Assembly (NCBI GenBank): GCA_947167725.1
Contig: CAMVJF010000111.1
Location: 1-6,073, forward strand
DNA length: 6,073 nt
Origin: an uncultured Clostridia bacterium
Lineage (GTDB): Bacteria; Bacillota; Clostridia; Oscillospirales; Oscillospiraceae
Direction of reading: 5' to 3'
The first letter of the stretch is position 1, and the number at the start of each line of letters is the position of its first letter. This document shows, one piece after another, positions 1 to 6,073 of the stretch. A program made the translations under genes and the position numbers. Below the pieces are notes generated by a model. That model had not been told where the DNA came from. It searched no databases and worked only from the letters and a program-made list of their open reading frames with translations.

Positions 1-1
1 C

Positions 2-1165
<1,164 letters not shown>

Positions 1166-1183
1166 GAAAAAACGCGTTTCCAT

Positions 1184-1205
1184 CTCCTCGAAAGGAGGAA
1201 GAACC
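1184..1205 (+). promoter_or_regulatory. lon ribosome binding site, within a small hairpin
   Basis: AGGAGG (1193-1198) is a full Shine-Dalgarno sequence placed 7 nt before the lon ATG, which fixes that start. CTCCT at 1184-1188 is exactly complementary to AGGAG at 1193-1197 across a CGAA loop, so a 5-bp hairpin could cover the site. The complementarity is seen directly; any effect on translation is inference, and such a short stem may open easily. Confidence 0.6.
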
Positions 1206-3605
1206 ATGAGTGATAACAACCAGAGCCAGAGTGTCCGGATGCCGCTTCTGCCGCTGCGGGGACTGAACGTTTTTCCGGGCATGCTGCTGACCTTCGATGT
1301 CGAACGCAGCGCTTCCGTCGCGGCGCTCAACGCCGCCGTGAAGAAAAACGGTCTGCTCTTTCTCTCAGCGCAGAAGGACATCATGGCCGACGCGCCGGCG
1401 GAGGACGATATTTATCGCATCGGCACGGTCTGCCGTGTCCGCCAGCAGCTCCGCCAGCCGCGCGCCAACGTCTGCCGTGTGATGGTCGAGGGGCTTTACC
1501 GCGCCGAGGCGCTCGAGATGAACACCGAGGGCCGCTTTGCCGAGGCCGTCGTACGCGAGCTGCCCGACCGCAGCGAGCGCGTCCGCGCCGAACGCAAGGA
1601 GGCGCTGGTGCGCAACTGCCTGACGCTTTTCAAGGATTATCTCCAGCTCAACCCGGACATGATGAACGAGCAGCTGCTCAACGTCATCTCCAACCCGGAC
1701 CTCGGCTTCGTCATCAGCTATATCGCGCAGAATGTGCGCTTTTCCGTGGAAAACAAGCAGGCTCTTCTCGAGGAGCTGTATCCGAGCCGCCGCCTTGCGC
1801 TGCTCGGCAGGCTGCTCTCCCGCGAGATCGACATCCTCAACATCGAGAAGGAGCTGCATGATGCGACGCAGGAGCAGGTCAACCGCGGCCAGCGCGAGTA
1901 TTATCTGCGCGAGGAGCTCAAGCTCATCCAGGCCGAGCTCGGCGTCGACGGCGATGCGGACGAGTTCGATACATACCGTGAAAAGATCCACGCACTGAAG
2001 GCCTCCGACGAGGTCCGCGAGAAGCTGCTCAAGGAGCTTTCCAAGCTGCAGAAGCAGCCCTTCGGTTCGGCTGAGGCGGCAGTCATCCGCGGCTATCTTG
2101 ACACCTGTCTCGAGATCCCCTGGGGCGTGCGCACCAGGGAGACCGTCGATATCGCCCGGGCGCGCAAGGTCCTTGACGCGGACCATTACGGCCTTGAAAA
2201 GGTCAAGGAGCGCATTCTGGAGTATCTCGCCGTGCGCCAGCTCTCGCCCGAGCTCAAGGGCGGGCTGATCTGTCTTGTCGGCCCTCCGGGTACGGGCAAG
2301 ACGAGCGTCGCGCTCTCGATCGCGCGCGCGACCAACCGCAAATGCGTTCGTATCTCCCTCGGCGGCGTGCACGATGAGGCGGAGATCCGCGGCCACCGCA
2401 AGACCTATATCGGCGCGATGCCGGGCCGCATCATCGGCGGCGTGATCCAGGCCAGGAGCTGCAACCCGCTGATGGTGCTCGACGAGATCGACAAGCTCGG
2501 CGCGGACTATCGCGGAGACCCCTCCGCGGCGCTGCTCGAGGCGCTTGACGGCGAACAGAACAGCAGCTTCCGCGACAACTTCCTGGAGCTGCCTTTCGAC
2601 CTGTCCGGCGTGTTCTTCATCACCACCGCGAACACGACCGATACCATCCCGCGCGCCCTGCTCGACCGCATGGAGGTCATCGAGCTTACAAGCTACACCG
2701 ATGAAGAAAAGCTTCAGATCGCCAGGCGGCACCTTGTCCCCAAGCAGCGGAAAAAGCACGGCCTGAAGGCTTCGCAGCTGCGCATCGACGACGGCGCGAT
2801 CCGGGCGATCATCCGTCTCTACACCCGCGAATCCGGCGTGCGCGTCCTCGAGCGTGAGATCGCGAAGATCTGCCGCCGCGCGGCCTTTGAGATCGCGGAG
2901 AGCGGCGTGAAGAGCATTTCCGTCCGCATGGAAAAGCTCGAAGAGCTCCTCGGCACGCGCAGGTATCCCGAGGAGGAGAAGCGCGAGCGCGACGAGGTCG
3001 GGCTTGTGCGCGGCCTCGCCTATACCTCCGTCGGCGGCGAGGTTCTGGATGTGGAGTGTGCCGTGCTCGAAGGCACGGGCAAGATCGAGCTGACCGGCAA
3101 TCTCGGCGACGTGATGAAGGAGTCGGCCCGCGCGGCCGTCACCTGCCTGCGCAGCCGTGCCGACGCGCTGGGCATCGACCCCGATTTTTACAGGAACCGG
3201 GACATCCACGTTCATTTTCCCGAGGGAGCCGTCCCCAAGGACGGGCCTTCGGCGGGCGTGACCGTGGTCACGGCGCTGGCCTCCGCGCTGACAGGACGCG
3301 CGGTACGCCGCGATCTTGCCATGACGGGCGAGATCACACTGCGCGGCCGCGTGCTGCCGATCGGCGGCTTGAAGGAAAAAACGATGGCCGCGCTGCGCGC
3401 GGGCGTGAGTACGGTGATCCTTCCGAAGGAGAACGAACGCGCCCCCGCCGAGATCGACCAGAGCGTTCGCGCGCAGCTGCGTTTCATCCCGGCCGAGAGC
3501 ATTGACGTCGTGCTGCAGACGGCGCTCGTCCCCGTCGAGGAGGCGGAGCCGCTCGCCGTGCCGCCCCTCGCGCGCAAGGAGCTTTGCTCCGCGGTCAGAC
3601 AGTAG
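1206..3605 (+). CDS. lon: Endopeptidase La (ATP-dependent LonA protease)
   Basis: Lon is a soluble hexameric AAA+ serine protease that degrades misfolded proteins and some short-lived regulators. At 799 residues it is full length for bacterial LonA. In order it has the N-terminal substrate-binding domain (from PLLPLRGLNVFPGM, about residues 14-200), a helical coiled-coil segment (about 218-249, with QREYYLREELKLIQAELG), the AAA+ module with Walker A GPPGTGKT (359-366) and Walker B VLDEID (D426, E427), and the C-terminal protease domain. The catalytic dyad is intact: Ser682 in PKDGPSAG and Lys725 in GGLKEK. Their 43-residue spacing equals that of E. coli Ser679/Lys722. Where many Lon proteins have LDPEQN, this one has LDGEQN, which I believe is normal in this clade. 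There is no transmembrane segment, so it is LonA rather than LonB. The ATG at 1206 is chosen for its Shine-Dalgarno site. A tail of about 20 residues follows the protease domain. engB begins 7 nt after the TAG. Confidence 0.98.
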   Translation: MSDNNQSQSVRMPLLPLRGLNVFPGMLLTFDVERSASVAALNAAVKKNGLLFLSAQKDIMADAPAEDDIYRIGTVCRVRQQLRQPRANVCRVMVEGLYRAEALEMNTEGRFAEAVVRELPDRSERVRAERKEALVRNCLTLFKDYLQLNPDMMNEQLLNVISNPDLGFVISYIAQNVRFSVENKQALLEELYPSRRLALLGRLLSREIDILNIEKELHDATQEQVNRGQREYYLREELKLIQAELGVDGDADEFDTYREKIHALKASDEVREKLLKELSKLQKQPFGSAEAAVIRGYLDTCLEIPWGVRTRETVDIARARKVLDADHYGLEKVKERILEYLAVRQLSPELKGGLICLVGPPGTGKTSVALSIARATNRKCVRISLGGVHDEAEIRGHRKTYIGAMPGRIIGGVIQARSCNPLMVLDEIDKLGADYRGDPSAALLEALDGEQNSSFRDNFLELPFDLSGVFFITTANTTDTIPRALLDRMEVIELTSYTDEEKLQIARRHLVPKQRKKHGLKASQLRIDDGAIRAIIRLYTRESGVRVLEREIAKICRRAAFEIAESGVKSISVRMEKLEELLGTRRYPEEEKRERDEVGLVRGLAYTSVGGEVLDVECAVLEGTGKIELTGNLGDVMKESARAAVTCLRSRADALGIDPDFYRNRDIHVHFPEGAVPKDGPSAGVTVVTALASALTGRAVRRDLAMTGEITLRGRVLPIGGLKEKTMAALRAGVSTVILPKENERAPAEIDQSVRAQLRFIPAESIDVVLQTALVPVEEAEPLAVPPLARKELCSAVRQ

Positions 3606-3608
3606 GTG
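3604..3608 (+). promoter_or_regulatory. engB ribosome binding site overlapping the lon stop codon
   Basis: AGGTG matches the 3' half of the ideal AAAGGAGGTG Shine-Dalgarno sequence and sits 4 nt before the engB ATG at 3613. Its first two bases are the last two of the lon TAG stop. This favours 3613 as the engB start and suggests that ribosomes finishing lon re-initiate on engB. The match is short, so translation of engB probably depends on lon. Confidence 0.55.
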
Positions 3609-3612
3609 CGCC

Positions 3613-4200
3613 ATGGCAAGACCGAATCTCAACCGCGTCGAGTTCGTGAAATCCGCTGCCTCGAGCGCGCAGTTCGTCCAAAGCCCCATGCCCCGCATCG
3701 CCTTTGCCGGCAAGTCGAACGTCGGCAAGTCCTCGGTCATCAACCGGCTGCTGAATCGCAGGAACTTCGCCCGCGTGGGTGCGGAGCCGGGAAAGACCGT
3801 GCACGTCAACTACTTTCTGATCGACGAGCGGGCCTATTTCATCGACCTGCCCGGCTACGGCTTCGCCAAGGTCTCCCGCGCGGAAAAGGAGCGATGGGCC
3901 AGACTGATGGAATGTTTTTTTGCCGGAAAGGACCTCTATGACCTCGGAGTGATGATCGTCGACGCGCGGCACAAGCCGACGGCCGACGACGTTACCATGG
4001 CGGAGTATTTTAAGAGCAGCGGCGCGGCTTTCCTCGTCGTGGCCAACAAGATCGACAAGCTCAAAAAGAGCGAGATCGAGCCGAACCTCCGCCTGATCCG
4101 CGAGACGCTCGCACTCGGAGAGGATACGAAGCTGATCCCGTTCTCCGCCGAAAACGGGCAGGGGCGGGACGAACTGCTGCAGGCGATCTTTCCCGACTGA
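3613..4200 (+). CDS. engB: Ribosome biogenesis GTP-binding protein EngB (YsxC/YihA)
   Basis: EngB is a small TRAFAC-class GTPase needed for late assembly of the 50S ribosomal subunit in many bacteria. The product has 195 residues, the normal size. All GTPase motifs are present: G1 GKSNVGKS (33-40), a G2 threonine at 62 in PGKTVHVNYF, G3 DLPG (78-81), G4 NKID (145-148) and G5 SA (178-179). The N-terminal leader before G1 is typical of the family. The start at 3613 is preferred because it follows an AGGTG site and gives a family-like N-terminus (MARPNLNRVEF). The frame stays open upstream to 3502, but that part encodes only Arg/Ser-rich sequence and overlaps the conserved end of lon. engB lies directly behind lon in many Bacillota, and here the 7-nt gap points to one transcript. 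Codons 102-103 (TTT TTT) create a run of seven T's. Identification is very secure. Confidence 0.97.
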   Translation: MARPNLNRVEFVKSAASSAQFVQSPMPRIAFAGKSNVGKSSVINRLLNRRNFARVGAEPGKTVHVNYFLIDERAYFIDLPGYGFAKVSRAEKERWARLMECFFAGKDLYDLGVMIVDARHKPTADDVTMAEYFKSSGAAFLVVANKIDKLKKSEIEPNLRLIRETLALGEDTKLIPFSAENGQGRDELLQAIFPD

Positions 4201-4274
4201 TATCCGGCTGGGAAAGGCGTGCGCAGAACAGGAAACGAGAGGCTGCAGGCGGCTCTTTCCGCCCATACCGCACC

Positions 4275-4313
4275 GAAGGATCCGGAAATACGTTAAGTAT
4301 TTCCAGATCCTTT
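4275..4313 (+). terminator. Long hairpin behind engB, possible terminator without a clear U-tract
   Basis: The left arm (4275-4291) pairs with the right arm (4297-4313) around a 5-nt loop, GTTAA. The inner stem is 8 bp (4284-4291 with 4297-4304), followed by one C-A mismatch (4283/4305), 7 more Watson-Crick pairs (4276-4282 with 4306-4312) and a closing G-T. It lies 75 nt after the engB stop and before a new promoter, where transcription of the clpX-lon-engB unit would be expected to end. The T's at its foot (4311-4313) are inside the stem and CGTG follows, so it is not a textbook intrinsic terminator. It may instead be a transcript-end stabiliser or an intergenic palindromic repeat. Confidence 0.45.
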
Positions 4314-4320
4314 CGTGCTC

Positions 4321-4373
4321 TCCGGACGGAAAAACGCCCGCGCGAACCCCCATTTTCCGCTTTCCGCTCCGGA
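4321..4373 (+). repeat. Second intergenic inverted repeat
   Basis: TCCGGA (4321-4326) pairs with TCCGGA (4368-4373). After a bulged C at 4367, CGGAAA (4327-4332) pairs with TTTCCG (4361-4366), giving a 12-bp stem with a 28-nt loop. The right side carries TTTCCGC twice in tandem (4354-4360 and 4361-4367), so the inner arm CGGAAAA can alternatively pair with TTTTCCG (4353-4359). No T-run follows. The function is unknown. It lies between the engB end and the M50 gene promoter and could be part of the same terminator region as the hairpin at 4275-4313. Confidence 0.4.
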
Positions 4374-4422
4374 TCCTGTTCGCCCGATCCTCCGGCACGT
4401 TATTTTTCTCTTGGATTTGCTG

Positions 4423-4451
4423 TTGTAATTTTGTATTGTATTTGGTAAAAT
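4423..4451 (+). promoter_or_regulatory. Predicted vegetative (SigA-type) promoter for the M50-scpA-scpB unit
   Basis: TTGTAA (4423-4428) and TAAAAT (4446-4451) resemble the -35 and -10 consensus and are separated by exactly 17 nt. They lie in an AT-rich segment (about 4400-4460) that stands out from the GC-rich surroundings, with T-rich sequence just upstream. Transcription would start near 4457-4459, only a few bases before the Shine-Dalgarno sequence at 4466, giving a leader of about 20 nt. I saw no recognisable CIRCE or CtsR operator here. Confidence 0.7.
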
Positions 4452-4465
4452 GAATCAGTAATGTG

Positions 4466-4473
4466 AGGAGGTG
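4466..4473 (+). promoter_or_regulatory. Strong Shine-Dalgarno sequence of the M50 protease gene
   Basis: AGGAGGTG is an 8-base match to the anti-Shine-Dalgarno end of 16S rRNA. It covers the GTG at 4471-4473, so that GTG has no site at a workable distance upstream. Six bases further on lies an in-frame ATC (4480-4482), where a start codon would be expected. Confidence 0.75.
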
Positions 4474-5172
4474 TGCGCCATCAGCGTTTGGCAGGAGATA
4501 TGGCAGGGATTTGATTTCTCCACGGTCCTGGGTGTGCTGCTGAGCGTGATCCCCTCACTCCTTTGCATTACGCTCCACGAACTCAGCCACGGTCTTACGG
4601 CCCGCGCCCTTGGCGACGACACGGCCGAAAAGGCCGGCAGGCTGACGCTCAATCCCCTCCGGCACCTTGACCTCATGGGTCTTGTGATGATGGTGGTCGC
4701 GCATGTCGGCTGGGCCAAGCCCGTGCCGGTCAACATGATGAACTTCCGCAATCCCAAGCGCGGCATGGCCGTGACGGCGCTCGCCGGCCCCGTGAGCAAC
4801 ATGCTCATCACCTGTGTTTTCTTCTTCCTCTACGGCTTCCTGCTGATCCCGCTGACGGGGAAGGGAAGTGCCGCGGGAGGGTACGCCGCGCAGATGATCC
4901 AGCTCACCGCGATCATCTCGATGGGCTACGCGGTGTTCAACCTGATCCCCATCCCGCCGCTTGACGGCGCCAAGGTCCTCTTCTCGCTTGTCAGCGACGA
5001 GCTATACTATAAACTCATGCGCTATGAGCGCTACGGTATGATCCTGCTGTATGTGCTGGTGTTTTCCGATCTTCTCGGCGAACCGCTGCACGCGGCGATC
5101 TCCTATTTGACGAACAGGCTGTTTGTCTTTGCCGAATGGGGCTTTGCGCTCGGGAAAACCATCTTCCTGTAG
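4471..5172 (+). CDS. Site-2 protease family (M50) membrane metalloprotease
   Basis: This is a multi-pass membrane zinc metalloprotease of peptidase family M50 (YwhC/Rip-type short form without a PDZ domain). Such enzymes cleave substrates inside the membrane; the substrate here is unknown. Counting from the GTG at 4471, the product has 233 residues. The zinc motif HELSH (His36, Glu37, His40) lies in the first hydrophobic helix (about 18-40). The family-typical stretches LTLNPLRHLD, GWAKPVPVN, NFRNPKRGM and LAGPVSN follow. The third zinc ligand is Asp165 in NLIPIPPLDG (157-166). Further hydrophobic segments lie at about 66-80, 100-128, 143-160 and 188-203. The start is uncertain: GTG 4471 is the only ordinary start near the expected N-terminus but lies inside the Shine-Dalgarno sequence, while ATC 4480 has ideal spacing. 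An in-frame TAA at 4459 blocks any extension. The gene has its own promoter and ends 13 nt before scpA, as in many Clostridia. Confidence 0.92.
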   Translation: MCAISVWQEIWQGFDFSTVLGVLLSVIPSLLCITLHELSHGLTARALGDDTAEKAGRLTLNPLRHLDLMGLVMMVVAHVGWAKPVPVNMMNFRNPKRGMAVTALAGPVSNMLITCVFFFLYGFLLIPLTGKGSAAGGYAAQMIQLTAIISMGYAVFNLIPIPPLDGAKVLFSLVSDELYYKLMRYERYGMILLYVLVFSDLLGEPLHAAISYLTNRLFVFAEWGFALGKTIFL

Positions 5173-5185
5173 GTTGGCTCTGACC

Positions 5186-5971
5186 ATGGAAAATCCCAGT
5201 TTTTTTCTGGAGGGCGTCATTCGGGATCGTGACGAGATGCAGGACTTTGAAGGTCCGCTCAGTCTGATCCTGATGCTCCTTTCCAAAAACAAAATAGAGA
5301 TCCGCGATCTGAAGATCGCGGACATCCTTGACCAATATCTCGAATACCTCGGCCGAATGCAGAGCATGGATCTTGAGATTGCAAGCGAGTTCGTCCAGAT
5401 GGCCTCGCATCTGCTGTATATCAAGACCAAGATGCTTCTCAGCAGCGAAACCGAGGAGCCGAGCGAGCTCGAGCTGCTCATGCAGTCCCTCGAACAGCTC
5501 AAGGCGCGGGACACGCTCTCCTCGATCCGGACGCTCGCGCCGGAATGGAAGCGCGCGTCCGAATATGGCATGCTCTTTTATGCCAAGCGGCCCGAACCGC
5601 TGCCCAAAGAGGCCGGGGAGTACGCCTACCGTCACGAGCCGGTCGATCTGCTGCGAGCGCTCGCCGGACTTTACGGCCGCGGCGGCGCCGCACCGGACAC
5701 GCGCGAGGTCATTTCGGCCGTACCGAGCCGCATCGTCTACAGCGTCAAGGAAAAAAGCCGCGAGCTGATCGAACGGCTCAGACAGGGGAACGCCACGCTG
5801 CGCGAGCTGTACGGCGCCTGTCGGTCCCGCTCCGAGGTCGTGGCGACCTTTGTCTCCGTACTCGAGCTGTGCAGTCTCGGCAGTCTCCGGCTGCGCAGAC
5901 GCGGTCGGGGTTACAGCGTCGAGTTCCTCGGCGGCAGCGCGGAGGATATCCTGGAAAAGATTGTTGAGTGA
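5186..5971 (+). CDS. scpA: Segregation and condensation protein A
   Basis: ScpA is the kleisin subunit of the bacterial Smc-ScpAB condensin. It bridges the Smc heads and binds ScpB, and so takes part in chromosome organisation and segregation. The product has 261 residues, a normal length. The N-terminal Smc-binding part has DFEGPLSLILMLLSKNKIEI (20-39; many family members have Asp where Ser26 is), then MDLEIASEFVQMASHLLYIK (61-80), which is very typical. A variable, charged linker follows, and a C-terminal winged-helix domain occupies about 186-250. The ATG at 5186 gives the family-like start MENPSFFLEG. A TTG at 5174 is in frame four codons earlier and cannot be excluded; the open frame to 5123 overlaps the M50 gene and is not family-like. 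There is no clear Shine-Dalgarno site, so translational coupling to the gene upstream is likely. A run of seven T's covers codons 6-7, and codons 39-46 contain a strong palindrome. Confidence 0.96.
   Translation: MENPSFFLEGVIRDRDEMQDFEGPLSLILMLLSKNKIEIRDLKIADILDQYLEYLGRMQSMDLEIASEFVQMASHLLYIKTKMLLSSETEEPSELELLMQSLEQLKARDTLSSIRTLAPEWKRASEYGMLFYAKRPEPLPKEAGEYAYRHEPVDLLRALAGLYGRGGAAPDTREVISAVPSRIVYSVKEKSRELIERLRQGNATLRELYGACRSRSEVVATFVSVLELCSLGSLRLRRRGRGYSVEFLGGSAEDILEKIVE
5301..5322. repeat. Near-perfect 22-nt palindrome inside scpA
   Basis: TCCGCGATCT (5301-5310) and AGATCGCGGA (5313-5322) are exact reverse complements separated by GA. As RNA this folds into a 9-bp stem with a UGAA tetraloop. 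It lies wholly in scpA codons for the conserved IRDLKIAD stretch and has no T-run after it, so it does not look like a terminator. It may be a chance result of GC-rich codon choice. Confidence 0.6.
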
Positions 5972-5976
5972 ATACG

Positions 5977-6073
5977 ATGGCAGAATTATCATCCGCCCTG
6001 GAGGCGATCCTTTTCGCTTCGGGCGAAAGCATCCCCGCCGCCCGCATCTCTCTCGTTCTCGGCGTCGAGCAAG
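5977..6073 (+). CDS. scpB: Segregation and condensation protein B (3' partial)
   Basis: ScpB is the winged-helix dimer that binds the linker of ScpA in the Smc-ScpAB complex. Only the first 32 codons are in the window. They read MAELSSALEAILFASGESIP and continue to LGVEQ, closely matching the start of the first winged helix in the ScpB family (LEAILFASGE, then a short helix ending LG). The ATG lies 5 nt after the scpA TGA. Only a weak GAGTGA precedes it, so translation is probably coupled to scpA. The position immediately after scpA supports the call strongly despite the short length. Confidence 0.93.
   Translation, partial: MAELSSALEAILFASGESIPAARISLVLGVEQ

Noticed and set aside
1170..1179. 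AAACGCGTTT, a perfect 10-nt palindrome in the clpX-lon gap
   Set aside because: It is short, without a T-run or a loop for a stable hairpin, and resembles no operator I know. It may be chance.
3502..3612. A longer EngB starting at 3502
   Set aside because: The extra 37 residues are Arg/Ser-rich, overlap the conserved C-terminal region of Lon in another frame and do not resemble EngB.
1365..3809. A very long open frame (814 codons) on the minus strand, antisense to lon and the start of engB
   Set aside because: The plus strand encodes an intact, fully recognisable Lon here. The antisense frame has no family-like motifs, is rich in Leu, Ala, Arg and Asp as expected for the reverse of GC-rich codons, and has no ribosome binding site I could see.
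3595..4398. A 267-codon minus-strand frame across engB and the intergenic region
   Set aside because: It is the reverse of the engB codons plus non-coding sequence and shows no family resemblance.
4461..4466. ATG directly followed by TGA just before the M50 Shine-Dalgarno site, a possible minimal start-stop element
   Set aside because: It has no ribosome binding site of its own and would be only a few bases from the predicted transcription start, so initiation there is unlikely.
5003..5013. TATACTATAAA inside the M50 gene as an internal promoter -10 for scpA
   Set aside because: The nearest -35-like TTGTCA (4988-4993) is only 9-14 nt upstream, and no good hexamer lies at 16-18 nt.
5123..5185. 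TTG at 5123 as the scpA start
   Set aside because: It would overlap the M50 gene by 50 bases and add 21 residues not typical of ScpA; MENPSFFLEG from 5186 fits the family.
5871..5888. Tandem 9-nt repeat GCAGTCTCG/GCAGTCTCC in scpA
   Set aside because: It encodes SLGSLR at a point where the winged-helix length agrees with the family, so it is not an insertion.
5015..5992. A 325-codon open frame on the minus strand, antisense to scpA
   Set aside because: It mirrors the real scpA frame, shows no recognisable domain, and starts beyond the scpA-scpB junction without a promoter or Shine-Dalgarno site.

Overview
The window is a stretch of chromosomal housekeeping genes, all on the plus strand, from a GC-rich Gram-positive anaerobe. 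The order clpX-lon-engB, followed by an M50 membrane protease gene and then scpA-scpB, is typical of Bacillota. The protein sequences look like class Clostridia, probably the Oscillospiraceae/Ruminococcaceae side: the ScpA N-terminus contains DEMQDFEGPL and the LonA contains LDGEQN. This placement comes from remembered family resemblance, not from a search.

Region 1 (1-4200) is a protein quality-control cluster. It holds clpX (5' end outside the window), lon (complete) and engB (complete). The gaps are 40 nt (clpX-lon) and 7 nt (lon-engB), with no terminator between them, so they are probably co-transcribed. ClpX unfolds substrates for ClpP, Lon degrades misfolded and regulatory proteins, and EngB is a GTPase for late assembly of the large ribosomal subunit. 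The lon ribosome binding site lies in a small hairpin, and the engB ribosome binding site overlaps the lon stop codon.

Region 2 (4201-4470) is the only sizeable non-coding stretch. It has two inverted repeats (4275-4313 and 4321-4373) whose arms can also pair with each other. An AT-rich segment follows with a good vegetative promoter (TTGTAA, 17 nt, TAAAAT at 4423-4451). This is the break between two transcription units.

Region 3 (4462-6073) is a second unit: an M50 (site-2-protease-like) membrane metalloprotease, scpA (complete) and scpB (cut by the window end). Gaps are 13 and 5 nt. ScpA and ScpB are the non-SMC subunits of the Smc-ScpAB condensin. The start of the M50 gene is odd: its near-perfect Shine-Dalgarno sequence overlaps the only ordinary start codon (GTG 4471) and is correctly spaced for an ATC at 4480.

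I found no mobile element, CRISPR array, tRNA, rRNA or evident new system. The points most worth a second look are the M50 start codon, the intergenic inverted repeats, and a 22-nt near-perfect palindrome inside scpA.
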